Source: Agapetus fuscipes (Eukaryota; Arthropoda; Insecta; Trichoptera; Glossosomatidae). From it: a stretch of 64,000 nucleotides of DNA. The notes below the pieces were generated by a model that was given only the letters and a program-made list of their open reading frames with translations, did no database searches and was not told the DNA's origin. Both the position numbers and the translations under genes were made by a program. Location of the stretch: assembly GCA_951799405.1 (NCBI GenBank), contig OX637339.1, positions 14,322,001-14,386,000 on the forward strand, given 5' to 3'. How positions within the stretch are numbered: the first letter of the stretch is position 1; each line of letters begins with the position of its first letter. This document shows positions 63,546 to 64,000 of the stretch, one piece after another.

Positions 63546-63893
63546 GCTTTTCGTTCCATGCCGAGAGCTCTGGGTAGGATTCAACAAAAGGTTGTCAGAA
63601 ATGATTTCCCGTTTCGGTGTTTATTGCAAAACCAAAATAAAATACCGGCCCTCTTAGAGTGACAATCTTCACGAAACGGCGCTATATTAAATCATCATCA
63701 TCATCTGCAAGGCTTACTCAGCCTTCGCAATAAAAAAAATAAAAAAAACAATGAACCAGCCCCCTCGGGAGCTGGGATACCATCACTTGTTGGCGATAGG
63801 CTGATCGGCCAAATTAAATAGGTTTCTCGAGCGACCGCTTCGGGGACAACGCGGTAACAAGTTGCGCTTTATGTGCAGCTTAGTTGAACTAAG
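63546..63893 (+). mobile_element. SINE-2, 5'-truncated copy
   Basis: CATGCCGAGAGCTCTGGG, GTCAGAAATGATTTCCCGTT, CCAGCCCCCTCGGGAGCTGG, CGGTAACAAGTTGCGC, GCAGCTTAGTTG. Carries an extra (ATC)n piece at about 63690. Confidence 0.8.
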
Positions 63894-64000
63894 TTAGGTA
63901 ATTATTTTAAATTTGAAAAAATGCCGTTTACATCGTTTCACCTTCCAACCGTCAAAATTAATTTTCGTTTTGTAAGTACTATTTTGATGATCTATCAGTT

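Overview
This window is AT-rich eukaryotic nuclear DNA with almost no unique coding sequence. The repeat set points to an arthropod, most likely an insect: several non-LTR retrotransposon families with long degraded tails, a PIF/Harbinger element, tRNA-derived SINEs, a widespread GGGGCCGTCC-type MITE, Helitron-like ends and an LTR element. This is inference, and I cannot name the species. There is no sign of prokaryotic, plasmid or viral organisation.

The only host protein-coding sequence I can defend is two phase-compatible exons on the minus strand, 9556-9726 followed by 8229-8375. They encode a Ser/Asp-rich acidic linker running into the first strand of an immunoglobulin domain. The missing exons are probably far away, so much of the window right of 9.7 kb may be one very long intron of this gene. 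In support, 49392-49447 on the same strand shows a textbook recursive-splicing (ratchet) motif. A GC-richer patch at 61490-61740 has E2F-, RFX X-box- and YY1-like sites and may be a promoter.

Layout. 0-8 kb: family A repeats, a Helitron-like 3' end, a SINE-2 copy, a 46-bp AT-rich satellite (2.4-3.4 kb), MITEs. 8-10 kb: Ig-gene exons embedded among LINE fragments. 10-15 kb: foldback elements, a second Helitron-like end. 15-22 kb: dense nest of SINE-1, SINE-2, SINE-3, family A, a 5S rRNA pseudogene and foldbacks. 21.9-25.2 kb: MITEs, SINE-2 and a complete-ended but gutted Harbinger element (23263-24970, TAA target duplication). 25.2-28.5 kb: stacked SINE and LINE fragments, including a LINE end that shares its tail with SINE-1, then three GGGGCCGTCC MITEs. 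28.5-45 kb: family A copies, nested MITEs and foldbacks. 45.2-48.5 kb: a 5'-truncated I/Jockey-like LINE with RNase H, interrupted by a solo LTR. 49-64 kb: LINE fragments, family A, a remarkable foldback element with 16-bp tandem repeats (57022-57884), and the possible promoter.

Family names used here (family A, SINE-1/2/3, LINE-B/C/D/E, FB1, MITE-C/G/I) are working labels for repeats recognised by comparing copies within this window. Boundaries are approximate unless a target-site duplication is stated. No functional transposase or complete retroelement is visible, so every mobile element here appears dead or non-autonomous.
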